From Hormiphora californensis (Eukaryota; Ctenophora; Tentaculata; Cydippida; Pleurobrachiidae), in contig CM035350.1 of assembly GCA_020137815.1 (NCBI GenBank), positions 8,526,712 to 8,590,711 on the forward strand: DNA of 64,000 nt. The letters run 5' to 3'. Shown here piece after piece: positions 22,401-37,500 of the stretch (positions are counted from its first letter, which is position 1; the number at the start of each line of letters is the position of its first letter). The notes below the pieces were generated by a model. That model searched no databases. It had not been told where the DNA came from and saw nothing but the letters and a program-made list of their open reading frames with translations. Both the position numbers and the translations under genes were made by a program.

Positions 22401-22838
22401 TTCGGGCGTCCAGCATGAGGACCGGGGGTTTAAATGGATTCAGAGAATCATATGCGCGCAGGCAGCAACCCTGTGGGCGAGCCGTACGGGCCGATAGTTA
22501 AAGTGCGTTTCAAACGACTTGACCTGAGATTCCTGGAAATTCAGGATTTCCCCTTTGTAAATACACGCGCAATGCGCCAAATTCCAAGAATTACGGGTCA
22601 AGTCGCTTGAAACTTTAATAAAAGTTATAAAAAGTTAAAAATGCACGGAACCCTGAAAAAGTTAATTTTTTTCGGCTTTTCAGGGTGCCGCGCATTTTTA
22701 ACTTTTTATAACTTTTATTAACTTTAAAAAACTATTATTAACTATCGGCCCGTACGGCTCGCCCACAGGGTTGCTGCCTACGCGCAAGTGATTCTCTGAA
22801 CCCCTTAAGTCCCCTGGTCATCATGCTGGACGCCCGAA
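22401..22838. mobile_element. 438-bp element with about 100-bp terminal inverted repeats
   Basis: TTCGGGCGTCCAGCATGA at 22401 is inverted at 22821-22838. The match continues inward through GCAGCAACCCTGTGGGCGAG and GCCGTACGGGCCGATAGTTA against 22740-22780. A nested inner stem (AAGTCGCTTGAAAC with GTTTCAAACGACTT, and TTTTTAACTTTTTATAACTT) makes the whole element able to fold. It has no coding capacity. Confidence 0.8.
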
Positions 22839-23159
22839 CATTCCAGTATGACTTTCGTTGCCGGTTGCGCAAATAGATAACCCTAATATACATTTTCGCA
22901 AACTTTTAACTGAAACAAAAATTCGCTTCACTTTTCTGGTTTTTCATTTTTGTCCTTATTTCTCGTCTCCCACTCGAAATTTATGTGTAGAAACTAGAAC
23001 AGTTTCAACCAAGAATTATTGCATAATGTATTCATAATGCGAGGTTTCCCTGCATTCATTAGAGCTGAGTCCAGTACGGACAACAGACAGAGGACGTATG
23101 GGATGATCTGAAAGTTCCCTCCAGGAACAAACTGAATGCATTTGTTTGTCCTAAATCAA

Positions 23160-23983
23160 ATCAAATCAAATAAAATTTTACACAATCTAAACGCGTGCGG
23201 ATTTCCCAGCGAGTGGGTCCTCCTTGTCAAGTCTTAACTCAAAATATTAAAATCAAATCGCCCCGTCGTGTGGTCAGTCATCAGCAGCAACTAAAACAGC
23301 AAAAACACACATAGCTAAGATTTCGCCGCCTGACTGAAGTTATTCGAGACCGTGGGGTACCCTCTCACCGGAGGTCTGTCCTTGTACTCCTTCATGAAAG
23401 AACCCAGGCTAGCTTTAAACCCTGCCAATGTTTCACAAAGGGTCTCCTCTCGGGGCAGTTTATTCCACAACTGAGGAGCCCTGTAACTGAACGAGTTGAA
23501 CAGCTAGGTAGATCACCTCCTATCAGCCCAATAAGGATACTTCTGCGTTTTGACCTGTATCCCCAAGCGGCCTGTCTGGAACTCCATTCCTACACAGTTA
23601 GGTACTAGTCCATGATAGATTTTCCAGACATGTATAAGCTCGTACCTCTGGCGTCGCCTCTGAAGGGACATGATTTTCAGTGTCTCCAACCGCTCCCAGT
23701 AGGTCAGCTCATTCATCCCATAGATCTTTCTTAAGAAAGCTCGCTGAACGTTCTCCAGCGCCTGAATGTCAGCTACCTTGGACGGTGACCAAACCAAGCA
23801 GCAGTACTCTAGAATGGGAAGAACCAAGGCCTTGTATAGAGTCAGTAATACCTCCTGAGATCTACATCTGAACACGCTCAGAATCCATCTATCATACAAG
23901 AATAATATGGACACGTATTTGACACTTAATTCTTGAGTTGGATTAGTCCGAAGATCGGCCTCCGAACTCCGATTTCTAATCAT
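23160..23983 (-). pseudogene. LINE reverse transcriptase C-terminal fragment, frameshifted
   Basis: Residues read from 23983 include LTLYKALVLPILEYCCLVWS and IMSLQRRRQRYELIHVWK, then the frame is lost at about 23513. Further down, PQLWNKLP and DRPPVRGYP appear in another frame. The tail near 23152-23170 is a short tandem of TCAAA, as in CR1/L2-like 3' ends. Same family as the 19594-20175 fragment. Confidence 0.75.
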
Positions 23984-23999
23984 GCAGAGGGCTGCTGCG

Positions 24000-25306
<1,307 letters not shown>

Positions 25307-25554
25307 GTGTCATTGTATATGTAATACGTTGTACCTATCTATCTATGCGACTCGTTGCCATTTCTTTACCATTGCCACGTCGCCCTACCCAATCTACGTA
25401 CTATCTACTCAACACCCAGAACTAACGATACTCCCTATTTTCTAGGAATGATGAGATAGCAGTGGCCCTAAAAGCACGTGGTTGTGTTTCCTTTCTCTCA
25501 CGAGATCTTTAGATCTGTATTTATAGTAGCCATTTTGTATCTACAGCTCCAGAT

Positions 25555-28500
25555 ATGTTTTTAGAATTTTATATTTGTTTCGCCGCCCTCTTCATAGGTG
25601 AGTTTCTGTACTAACAGTTCAAGTTACTATAGTTACTACTAATACTATAGTTCAAGTGTTACTTGCTGATCTTTAATTTATGAAATACATGCGATTGCAG
25701 CAGTTTCTGTCTTGTTAAAAGAGAGGCCCTACGATTACTTACTAGATGTGCCCTTGATTCCCGCCCAATGTGATTATATATGTCGTTAATCTCTCCGAAT
25801 ATATTTCAGGTGCTACGTCATCCTTCCGACAGAGTGTGATGCCCAGAATAATACAGAATTTAGAGGTTCGTTTAGTGTCCCTTCCACACCCCAATTAGAG
25901 GTGTCCCCATATTTAGATCATTGGTTGTATGGCATCACTCCGAGCACACATATACATATTACATCTCTCTGTGAGCACTCAGTATGCAACCCATATACCT
26001 TCCTGTTCTCAACACGATTATTAACACTCCGCCGTCCCTTCACCAGCCCAAATAGGAGACCTTATTATACTTAGTCAATATCCAATGGTCATGTTTCCTA
26101 ACACCACATATACACGGCAACACAAACCCTCCAATAAATCACTCGGAAATTATAAATCCCAAACTAGACCCCTAATTCTCCATATCAGTGTGAGGAACCC
26201 CAGCTGATGTTATTAACTTTTTCTGATTTCTCCCCCTCAGGTTGGAGAATTTGTACAGATTGGTTTGTCCGTCAATGCGTCCAGTATAGTGTTGCAACTG
26301 CAACGTGATAAGTGAGTATACCCACCGCTTACCGGGGGGGGGGGGGGAAGGGAGGGTTTAACTATCCCATCCAATGATTGGAACTGTTACCATCGGGGGA
26401 CATCGTGTTAGAGGGAGAGAGGTAGATAGAGAGAGAGATAGAGGGTCGCACACAGGGATATATATATATGTCAAGGGATATACCACAGAGATGGTAATAT
26501 AAGAGAGGGGGGGGGGCAGGTCGTAGGGGTTGAATTGTCTGATCGTGATGAGTCACCGGTTGATAAATTGGATAAAGGAACTGTGTGGAGGGGAGGTTGA
26601 CCTGTGTGTGCGTGGGGGGTAATGTGTCATCAATATGGGGCCATGTTTCACTGATAAGGACGTGTTACGTCATGTTTTTATTGGTGTCCGGTGGGCCCTA
26701 TCTGGTGTTCTGTCTCTCAACAATTGACATTTGACCCCCCCCCTGCAATCTCTATAGGCGCACCTGCTACCAATATTAACTCGCAATAATTGTCACAATT
26801 AAATTGTGATAACACCCCTGCACAATTAGTAACTGTCCAGGGTTTGACTAGAAGACCTAATCCACATTGTCTAGGTCGTTACAGGGGACATATAAACTGA
26901 TAGTAGAGGGAAGAAAAGAGGTATTACCTCCTCCCTGTCAGTATACAGGGGCAGTATTAGGAGAGGATGAATTTAGCGCGAGGATCAGCATTTGTACTGG
27001 CCTCAGGTAATATCGTCACTCATAACACGTCACGAAATTATATCATTCTTCAAAAGTCATCTTACTTGACCAGATTTTTCAGCAAGTTCGAGTAGGGTTT
27101 TCTGAAAGCCTTTTTGACACTCGTCAGGCTGCACTATAGACAATATAATCAGCTGTAGGGATGCATTATAATTTATATAGCTGCTAACGCCCTTCTCTCC
27201 TCCCTCTCTCAGGGGTAGTTTCCATTACCGGGGTACAAGGTATCTGATAGAACCAGCCAGGGAGCTATCTCGATACTCTCGATTCACAGACAGCCACTAT
27301 GGCAAGAACCATTCTAACATTAATGTGGAGAGGGAGGTAGTTAGACCCCACATATTGAGAACCCCAGAGCGAGATCCCGATCCCTATATGGCAATGGGGT
27401 TGGAGGATGCTGAGGGGCAACATTCAGGTACGTCGTGGCTACAGTTAGATCTAAGGAACTCAATATACGATCAGATAGTATTTCATTTTCCCAGTATATA
27501 AAATTTGACGAAGAATAGTATGTCCTTTTCCCAGTATCTAAAATTTGACGAAGAGTACCCCATGATGATTCTATCGGGGGTGTATTTTAATGGCACATTC
27601 CTCTTCAATCCATATCTCTCTCTCCCCAAGATAGTTTAAATACTGTCTAAAATTTGACGAAGATACCCCAGTTATGATAGGATTTCTAATCGGGGGGTGT
27701 ATTTAATGGCACATTCCTCTTCAATCCATATATCTCTACCCAAGATAGTTTAAATACTATCTAAAATTTGACGAAGAGCACCCCATGATGATATGATTCT
27801 ATCGGGGGTGGGACATTCCTCTTCAATCCATATCTCTCTCCCCAAGATAGTTTAAATACTGTCTAAAATTTGACGAAGAGTACCCCATGATGATGATGAT
27901 TCTATCGGGGGTGTATTTAATGGCTCATTCCTCTTCAATCCATATCTCTCTCCCCAAGATTTTCATATAGTGGAGGGACGAGAGAAGCGAGGCTCAAATT
28001 CAGAGACAACGAGAGATATGAGCAACGTTGAGATTATGAAACATAACGCCAAGGTCCTGGAACGGAAGTACATAGAGCTCTCCATCCTCATTGATCAATC
28101 CCAGTTTGCTGTTTTCGGTATGTTATGAATTATCTTTGGGTGATAACGGTGTCCCCTCTTCCAATATTCTCTGCTTTTCTCGCGCTTTCCAGCACACTTG
28201 CAAGAGTTGGAAATCTGAGATGGTACGTACCGTACTCAAGAATTAGAGCTCTATACAGAACATTATTTAAACTATAAACTCGACTGTAGACTCGATGACA
28301 GGTGTCATTGTAAGACATGTTAGGTAGGTTTGTAATATTAATATTCTCCATTCACAGGTAGAAATGAAGCGAATGCAACTGATATGGTCATGACTACTAT
28401 TAACCTTATGGCACCGGTATGTTCTTTTAGTTCCCATTATAGTTTCACTGATAATTGATAATATCTTTAACACCCCAATACACTAAACACCCCAATATAT

Positions 28501-31500
28501 CTGCCCCACTGTATCTGATCCACTGTATCTTGCTCTAATACCCCCCCCTGTAGAAGTTTCTGCCGTACAACATTGTTCCCGTCGTGGTTGAGATTAGGAT
28601 CTTGAGTGACACTGAGATTCACCTTCCGGACTCTACACATCGTGAGTACATCATACCAGTACATATCTTCTTCTTGGAGGCCGTCTCTTCTTCCACTACA
28701 TATCAGAGACAAATAAAGAGCCCCCCCCCCCCCCCGTATCTTGTCTATGTATATTGTCTATGCATCTTGTCTATGTATATTGTCTATGTATCTTGTCTAT
28801 GTATCTATGTATCTGATGGAGTTGTAACCTCCCTGCTCCGTCAGGAATGTGCTAATACATTTAGGAGAGCTACGTCAGAAGTTCCTCGAGGAAACGGTGT
28901 CTGATCACACAATTCTTATCATGTGAGTTTAGTTAGTGGCAAACACACGACCTATCTAACATTATCTACTATCTGTTCGTAGTTTTGTTGATTGAAACAC
29001 AGCTCCCCCTCACCCTCCCCGCTCTCTTCAGGAATCAAGAGTTCAGTGATAAGAACGGTAACAGTAAAATCCTGGGGATCAGTAGGGTTGCTAGGGTATG
29101 TAATTCAGAACAGGGCACCTCCGCTAATTATGATAAATGGAAGGGAGGGGATCTCTCCTTTTTATCTGTGTTGTTGGCTCACGAGCTGGGACACAACCTG
29201 GGAATGGTCCATGATAATGAGGTCATTGGTGATGGCGACAACGAGGCCAATTGCCCATGTAGGTAGTGTGTGTGGGGGCAACGAGTCCAATTACCCATGT
29301 AGGTAGTGTGTGTGGGGACAATGAGGCCAATTGCCCATGTAGGTAGTGTGTGGGGGGACAACGAGGCCAATTGCCCATGTAGGTAGTGTGTAGGGGGACA
29401 ACGAGGCCAATTGCCCATTTAGGTAGTATGTATGGGGGGGCAGGGTCAATTGTGTTGTTACTAAATGTCACAGTAGTGCTGCAGTTAGCTCCGCTGTTTT
29501 ACCACGGTTTAAGACATACAGTTTGTCTCCTCGTTTCTGGATTGTGTTTGTAGTTTCACAACTTCGTAAATTCGTAATGAACTCTTTTTGTAAATTCGTA
29601 ATAAACTATTTTCCCCATTTTGACCAGGTGATACAGATGAGGGTGATAAAAAGCTGATGGAGTTCTGTGGTGGCATATGAGCCGGTTTATCAGAACAACA
29701 ACATGGCATACAATACAGAGTACTTTTCTGTTCGGAGCAGGAGGGTAAATTATTTTCAAATATATTGCATTCTATCGCCTCATCCTAATATCAATAATCC
29801 ACTAACGTTCACTAACATACACTAACATCATCTCATTGGCTGTAGCAAGCCCTGGAGAGAGAGGTAAAGGCACAAAGTTGCCTGTATAATCCACCGGAGC
29901 AGCTGTTTCTGGATAAACCCGAGTGTGGAAATGCGATAGTGGAAGTGGAGAGGAGTGCGACTGTGGATCCGATGAGGATTGCCCCTTTCTAGATCCCTGC
30001 TGTGAGGTAGGTGTGACGAGGATTGCCCCTTTCTTGATCCCTGCTGTGAGGTAGGTTTGTGAGATCTCATCCTTGATGTGGTGAGGAAACATTGAGCTGT
30101 TATTTGGTGTGAGGTAGGTTGTATTGTTTCAAACAATTTGTTTGAGCAGGCTTTGTGTTGAATACATGTCCTCTACTGCAAATAGTGACTGTTTAGGCTA
30201 CTTTACTACTAGATAATAGAGTAGGGCTTGTTGGTATAATTGAATGACAAAAGGACCACGATGTATAAGGCTCGTCCCATTGTTCTCTTATTTCTGTATC
30301 CCTCACAACACTGTATTGTGGAGAGGGGAGCGCGTATTCAGTATTGTGAGGGTCACTTCTGTACAGCTAGCTGCTAGACCCAATATGAGCTTGCCTGGCT
30401 AGACTGTGTTTCGGGAGGATTAGAACATAACAAATGTGAGCTAGTTGCTGCTTGAGTAATTGTGTTCGAAGGAGTCACAACTAACAACAGGCAGCCATCC
30501 CATTGTTGTAACCCATAGTAATCCATGGTAGCCAGTAGTAACCCATAGTAACCCATGACAGTAACCCATGGTAACCACACTCAGGTTGGAACCTGTAAAC
30601 TAAAAGCAACCTCTAGTTGCTACACTGGCTCTTGCTGTGATGACAAGTGCCAATTGAAACCGAAAGGAACCATGTGTCGGCCCGAAGCAGAAGGTCTGGA
30701 ATGCGACTTTCCAGAATCCTGTACCGGTATTGACCCTTATGTAAGTTGTTGGTCAAAGAGACAGAGACTGAGACCCTATATCCCCAAATAATAGTTCATC
30801 CCTCTCTCCTATAGTGTCCCCGAGATACCTACAAACAAGATGGGCGGGAGTGTTCTGATACTAACGGCCACCAGGGATTCTGTTACCTTAGCGACTGCCA
30901 AACAAAGGACTCTCGGGCAAGGTTGGTGCCATTAAACCCTCTGAATCAATAAGTTGGCCAATCGGCTGTTTTTGAGTCGCATAAACTCTCTGATCAGTCA
31001 GTATACAGGCATTACTAGCTAGATGTAGAAGTTAGTATCCTGGTAGAGTGCTCGATCCGGGATGCGGAGAGCTTAACTATTGTGACAAGTGAAAACAAGT
31101 TTTTTTATACACATCAACAAATGTTCATCACGCGTAAATGCACCGGCTATTCAAAGAACAACGGAATGAAAATAAACGGTGGACAAGTGGGAAAAATTGT
31201 GAATATACTGGAACGTCACGCTCAACGCGAGACAGGAACCTTCAAACCATTTCCGAACCCAATAGCAACACCAACCTACGTGACAAATCCTCAAACCACA
31301 CACCCACCTGTCTCCTGAAAAACAGTCCCAAGGGACCATACAGGACGCGCATGCAGTCTAATCGTCACGTCGGAGGAAAGATTCAATAATGCAAGGATGT
31401 CTACCAAGAGTTGGTAAAAGTAGGATACAAAGCTGACATGAAGTTCACAAAAATTCAGCAAGGTGGAAACACCGGAAGAGAAAGGGCGAGAAAAATAATT

Positions 31501-34500
31501 TGGTTTCACCGCCGCCATTCTCCGAAAAATGTGGCTACGGATCTCGAAAACATTTTTTCGACCTACTGAGCTGCACTTTTCCTCCCCAACACCCATTTCA
31601 TTCACAACCGTCTCTTCACAAAAATACGTAACATTGTCCTCTCACTAACCATGATGAAACATGGACAGCATCGTCATGCTACCAACACAAGACGCTCCTG
31701 AAGAAGCAGAAGAGATTCTGAATGGAAGGGAAGTAATGCAAACTGCAGGGAAAGCCGAGTCATGCCCCGTAAATAAAAAAGGGTTGCCCTAACAACAGTA
31801 TGGTATTGTCCGAGGGCTACGGTGTGTGAAGCAGGAAGGGGACAGGGGAAGCAAGTATCAAAAAGTTAAAGAGAAGAACGTCGTAATTGCCGATTACGTT
31901 TTTAAATACTCCAGACTGAACAAACACAAACTACATTCAGCACGACAGATACAAAATCTAGACAGAACTGTCCAAACTAGTCTGGAGACTAAAGACATAG
32001 ACTAAGACATGACATACCTGGTGCGATTATACCAAAGCTCGCACATATCAACCTGGTAATCAACCTGTAACTTGGTCTGTGGCGGAAAAGTACCACATCC
32101 TCTATGAATGACTGATAACCATAAGAGCGAACTGTTAAACAAGTGTCCTCACAAGAGGAAATATCCTAGCCGTTAAACCTCATAACGACGGGGGAAAAAA
32201 AGAAGGAGCGAGTCCAACTTTATGAAGGAGCAGAGTACTGTTAACGAGTAACAAGTTTACATGTTTTTCCCCGCCCCCGGGTGAATGCCGAAGGCATTCA
32301 CCCTATGCCTTTTGCAAAAAGGCATAGGTGTTTAGGAATTCTACAGTGTACATAATATTGAAGTGTCACGCTTTTTTTGTCCCGTGACGTACCCCGATTA
32401 GTTTGCGATGGACAACGGTGTTTGCTCCTTCATTCAAGTATTTCAATGCACGTTTTTCAGGAGATGTGAGCCGCCCAATGTGGCCACAATTTAGTAACTC
32501 ACTAAAAACCCAATGATTTGTTCTATACTGTGTGAGTGATTCATAAATGTCTGAGAATGTCTGGCCCCTCCGTCACATTAGATGGTTATGAAAATAAAGT
32601 TTGGCGGGTAAACATAGCATTATGAAACATAATGCAGTTATTCTTGTTTCTTGTTAATCCTGACGATGGCATTCGCGTGAAACATTTGTTGATTGTGTAA
32701 AAAACTTGTTTTCACTTGTCACAATAATAATATACAGGCATACAATATTTCTACACTCCTTTTCTTATCAGTACCTGTTTGGTGATTTTGCGGAGGAAGG
32801 CCCGGCGGAGTGTTTTAAGAAAAACATGGATGGAAATTATGTAGGGAATTGTGGATATTTGGGGAAAGATACCTGAGTGCCAAACTGATTATACAAGAAG
32901 TGTGACGATAAGTAAGAGAGTTGTTACTTTTGTTAAAATTGATGTAATAATTTACACGTGCCGTTACCCACACACTTTACTAAGCCTTTACTACGTGTTT
33001 TAATCCCAGGAGCGCTTTCGCCAATTGTGGGACGTTGCAGTGCAAGATAGCAAATGATAAGAGAATTGATGCTAAGGATCACGTATCGAAACTTGTGACG
33101 AAAAGAATGATAGTCAAGTGATTGATGATAAACACATCTGTGTGTAAGTTATTGGTGATGCACGGTCTCTAGGCTTGGATCTATTCAATTCGTATTACAC
33201 TGAGACTGTGCGTACATTACATGATGTATACATGCAATGACGTCAGACGTACAAACCCTGATGACTCGGTTATCCCCGTATCTCACGTTGATATGACGTG
33301 TATCCAAGTTAATCAATATAATATAATGTGTGTTTCAGATCGATCAGATCGATTCCAGCTAAAGATGAAGAAAAGGGAGATGAGGTAGATCAGTTTTTTG
33401 AAGATGCAGGTCAGACCTTGGATATACCTCCCTGTGTAATGAACCTGGGAGCCTTCTTACTGTCAAGAAGTGTGGGTCTTTCCCTCCCAATTCACATACG
33501 ATCAGCTATACTATAATATCGTCCCAAGATGTAGAATTATCAGTGCTTGTGACATCGCCATGTGTGATGCTACTGGGCAAGATGCCAATGAATGAAGCCG
33601 CATTCCTGTTTATAATGAAGCTACATCTCCATGTTGTAGGTACCGGTGCACGTACAAGAACCCAACAGAGTGCCCCAAGATGAATGGAACTGAGTGTGCA
33701 GGACACGGGCAGTGTAACAACCTCAATCAGTGTTTCTGTGATCGGGACTGGGGTGATGGGGTGTGTGCTCGTTATGATCCCATATCAGGTAATCAGTGGC
33801 AGATATGGACTTCTCATCACCCCAACCTTCCTTATCCCAATTACTCGACCCCACTCCCTAACCCCCTTCTACACATGCCCCCTGCCTTTTGCCTTTACCC
33901 AATTATCTATACTGTGGAGGCAATTGTTGTAACGTGATCCTGATGGCATAGATTAGTTGTAAAACACCCGATAGATCCTTCAATCGTACCTGATTAGACT
34001 GAGAGCTCCTCTAATCGTGCAAGCTCTCATTTCTCGTTCATAGCTAATCGGTTGCCAGTCCTCGGATACGTGCTAGGGTGGTTCATCTTTAACGGTCTTG
34101 TTAACACGATTCTAGGAGGTCTCATGTCTCGTTTCAGTATACTAATCCCGTTCGGATCGGATGTCCGAGTTATCGTGATTGGGCCGTTCATCTAACGGTG
34201 AAAGGTAGGTATAAAGGTCAAGGTCACAGAGCAACATCTAACATCATGTCTGCTTCATTACCCCTATCAGCTGCTCTTCGCAACGCTACGGAGATCTACA
34301 ACAGTGATTCTGACGGCTCTTTCCTTGATCTTCCTGCCACATCTTCTCCTGAAATCTTCTCCTCACCTCTTCTCCTCCCTGCACGCATCAGCGGCGGGGT
34401 GCTCAATAGGTAGAGGCAGGGACGCGAAACCCAGAGCTTGTCGGTGGCGAGCCCGGTCCTCGCCAGATATTTTCTAATTTTCCGCCCTATTTAATCCTGA

Positions 34501-37500
34501 ACAAGATCGCACACATTGATATCTCCTGAACCCTCTCCTTCTTCGTCTTCTTCTTCTTCGAGTGCGGTGTGAAACCCTAAAGAACTATCGCGACTTTCGT
34601 CATTGCGATTTGGTCCACACTGGTGTGAGTGCTCGTGAGTGAGACCTCTACACTTGTAATCTATATTCCAAGTAAAGGCAAAACTGTCAAAATCTGGGAT
34701 AAACCGCAGTTTTGCTTTCGATATATTTATCGAAGGCAAAACTGCGGTTTACCCCAGGTGTTGACAGTTTTGCCTTGGGTCAGTTTTGCCTTTGATTCTA
34801 ATTAGGTAATTTAGAGTGAAGGCAAAACTGACCCAAGGCATTATCGTACGTAATCAACCCTTCCCAACTCTCCCAACAGAGATATCATACAATACGATAA
34901 TAATAGTCCTGTGCGTGATGATCATACTTGTGGGCCTGATAGTCGGGGTAGTTGTGTTCGTGGTTAAACACAGGGTGGACATGAAGCGACTAAACGAAAT
35001 GGAGTCAAGGATGTGAGTATAATAGTTCATCAGGAGTCTTGCCAGATCACATCAGAACTCTGGAATCTTGCCAGAGCACAGAACTCTGATTGAGAACACA
35101 GTACACACTCAGGAATGTGTCACTAGATGAGGCTTCCATTTTCCCACGTAACAAATGAATCCCCTACAAAGCTCTCTCTGTGTAACACAATTTATTATTC
35201 CAGATCCCGAGGTATAAGAAGATTAAGTACTAGAGCCTTTAGTCGGCAATCATCGACCCGTTCCAACCGCTCAGAGGACTCCCAGTGAGTGAATGTGAAG
35301 ATGCCTCGACCCAGAGTGAACAACAAATACTCCAAGTCAGTGTGGGGCAAGTAAAAATAAAATTGGTTTTTGTTTGTTGCGGGTTGGGGACTGTTATACC
35401 TATAATTACTACTGTAGTTAGTACTGAGTTGTACCTATATATTGTGAGTCGTTACCCAGTGTATGTTAGTAGGGTGGCTCCCTACTCTACCAGTGATCAA
35501 CCAAGAGTGGTCAGAAAGGCCCCTCCCCGCCCCCCTCGAGCTACAATCTTAGAGAACCGATATAACGTGAGAGACAGTGGTAATGGTGTAGAGATAGTTC
35601 GGGAAGGTAACCCAAAAGCCGCCTGTGTGAGATTTGCGTGTTACTACTTCATGTGTCATGGGATTTATTGTTTCTAGAGCACACACGGGGTGTTTAATGT
35701 TTATTCAGCAAATATTTCTGTGTTTCTAAACTTTTTTGGGGGATTTCTGTGTTTTCTAAACTTTTTTGGGGGATTTCTGTGTTTCTAAACCTTGTTGGGA
35801 GGTTTTTGTAACACCTTCCAAGGGGTAACACCTCTCAACAATATGTTACTCTGTCGTGACAGACCCATGTGACTCTTACATCTGTGTCGTGACATGTCTC
35901 TTACATTCCTCTGTGTCTCTCGTTTATGCGGCATATCTTATCATATATTATCGTTGGTGGGTCCCTTATATATTTAGTACTTCCGCCTGTCACGTCCTCC
36001 CCTAGACCATGTCTAATGTCATGTCCTCTCCATGTCTATCATATTACGAAACAACATACCACAGTTTTATATGACACAGTTCATCACCAAACTTACTCAA
36101 AGTAATTTTCACAAATAACCTCAATATTAAATTTTATATTTGTTTTACAATGTTAATCTTGGTATTCGGTGCATGGAGTGATAAACATTTTTCAATTTCC
36201 AATATACGTCTCCTCTTAGTACGGTGTATGTTTACCTTTCTACCGTGTCATTTGTCAAATTCCCTTCTCTATAGCAGCCTGGTAACGAAGTTTCCACGGA
36301 GACGCGATGGGTTATTATTTCGTGTCCCTAACTAACACCTATCTGCAGCCCCCTCAGAGTCAAGGATATCAAGCCAACCAGAGCCCCACCAGCAGTACCC
36401 AACAAGCCAGCAGTGCCCAACAAGCCAGCAGTGCCCATGAAGAAACCAACTGTACCCACGAAACCAACCCAGAATATACCAATGTACGATCCTGGAAATG
36501 TACCGTGTAGATTTTAGATCCTGCCACTGTGCTGTTTAGAATTTAGTTACAAATCAAGTTCCATACACATTCCATGTTGATTTACATGTCAGATTCTCCC
36601 TCAATCCCTTCAATTTGTGCTTTGTATTATATTGGGTTGTTCCACAATGATCGGGACTGTAGTGTAGCTAAAAAACTAGACACTTAGGGATTCTGCCGAC
36701 AGCATCGTGTTTTTGGGATATTTTTCTATTAGAACCTTCGTTAAGATCCTGTTGAGTTTTTATAGGACCAGGAAGTTTACTTTACAAATTCTCACTTTTT
36801 TCAAACCGCTGCAAATAAAAAATTGGAATTTTTTTTTCAAGAAGCTCTGATGTCCCATAAAATCATAAATCAATCAAAAAACAGGTCTAATGTTCGGATT
36901 GTCTGGGCTTAAACATAATCGATTATTCTTTTCATGAAGTTTGAAATTTGCTCGGCCGCAGAGTCATTTCCTCCTGTTGAACCTTAAAATCCGAATTTTT
37001 CAAGAAACTATGGCCCTTGCCAGCCCATAGAGGTCCAAACCCAATCTGATAGCTAAAATTAGAGATTTGAACACGATTATCTTTGGGATCCATCTTTAAA
37101 CCTTGAAATGGTCATTTTTATACATTTTTGGGGTTTTAAAAAAATTGCTCCATCGCGCCACCGGTTTTAGCATTTTTTTTTGGCATTTGTGGGGAACTTT
37201 TGCCGATATTGAACAACTAATAAACCGATTTTTCCAACGACTTTCACACGAATGACTCGATTTAGGTCCCAGTCTACCCCTCCCGGCGTAAAAAAAATCA
37301 ATTTCGGATTCGGTCCCTGATAAGGTACCGTAATTGGTCTATAATTGGGCGGGCACGGCGGGTATTTCGAGATATTGACAATTGGCCCTAAATCCGACAC
37401 CAAACAGTGTAGCGACAACACTAATACTCAGTTTTTCCTTCTCAAATTAGTAATTGACCCTTAGTACCGTCCGTTTGATTCGGGTTGCATATCGTGGTGT

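Noticed and set aside
29179..29471. Minus-strand repeat proteins with GNWPRCP
   Set aside because: Translation of the splice-donor minisatellite in the ADAM gene.
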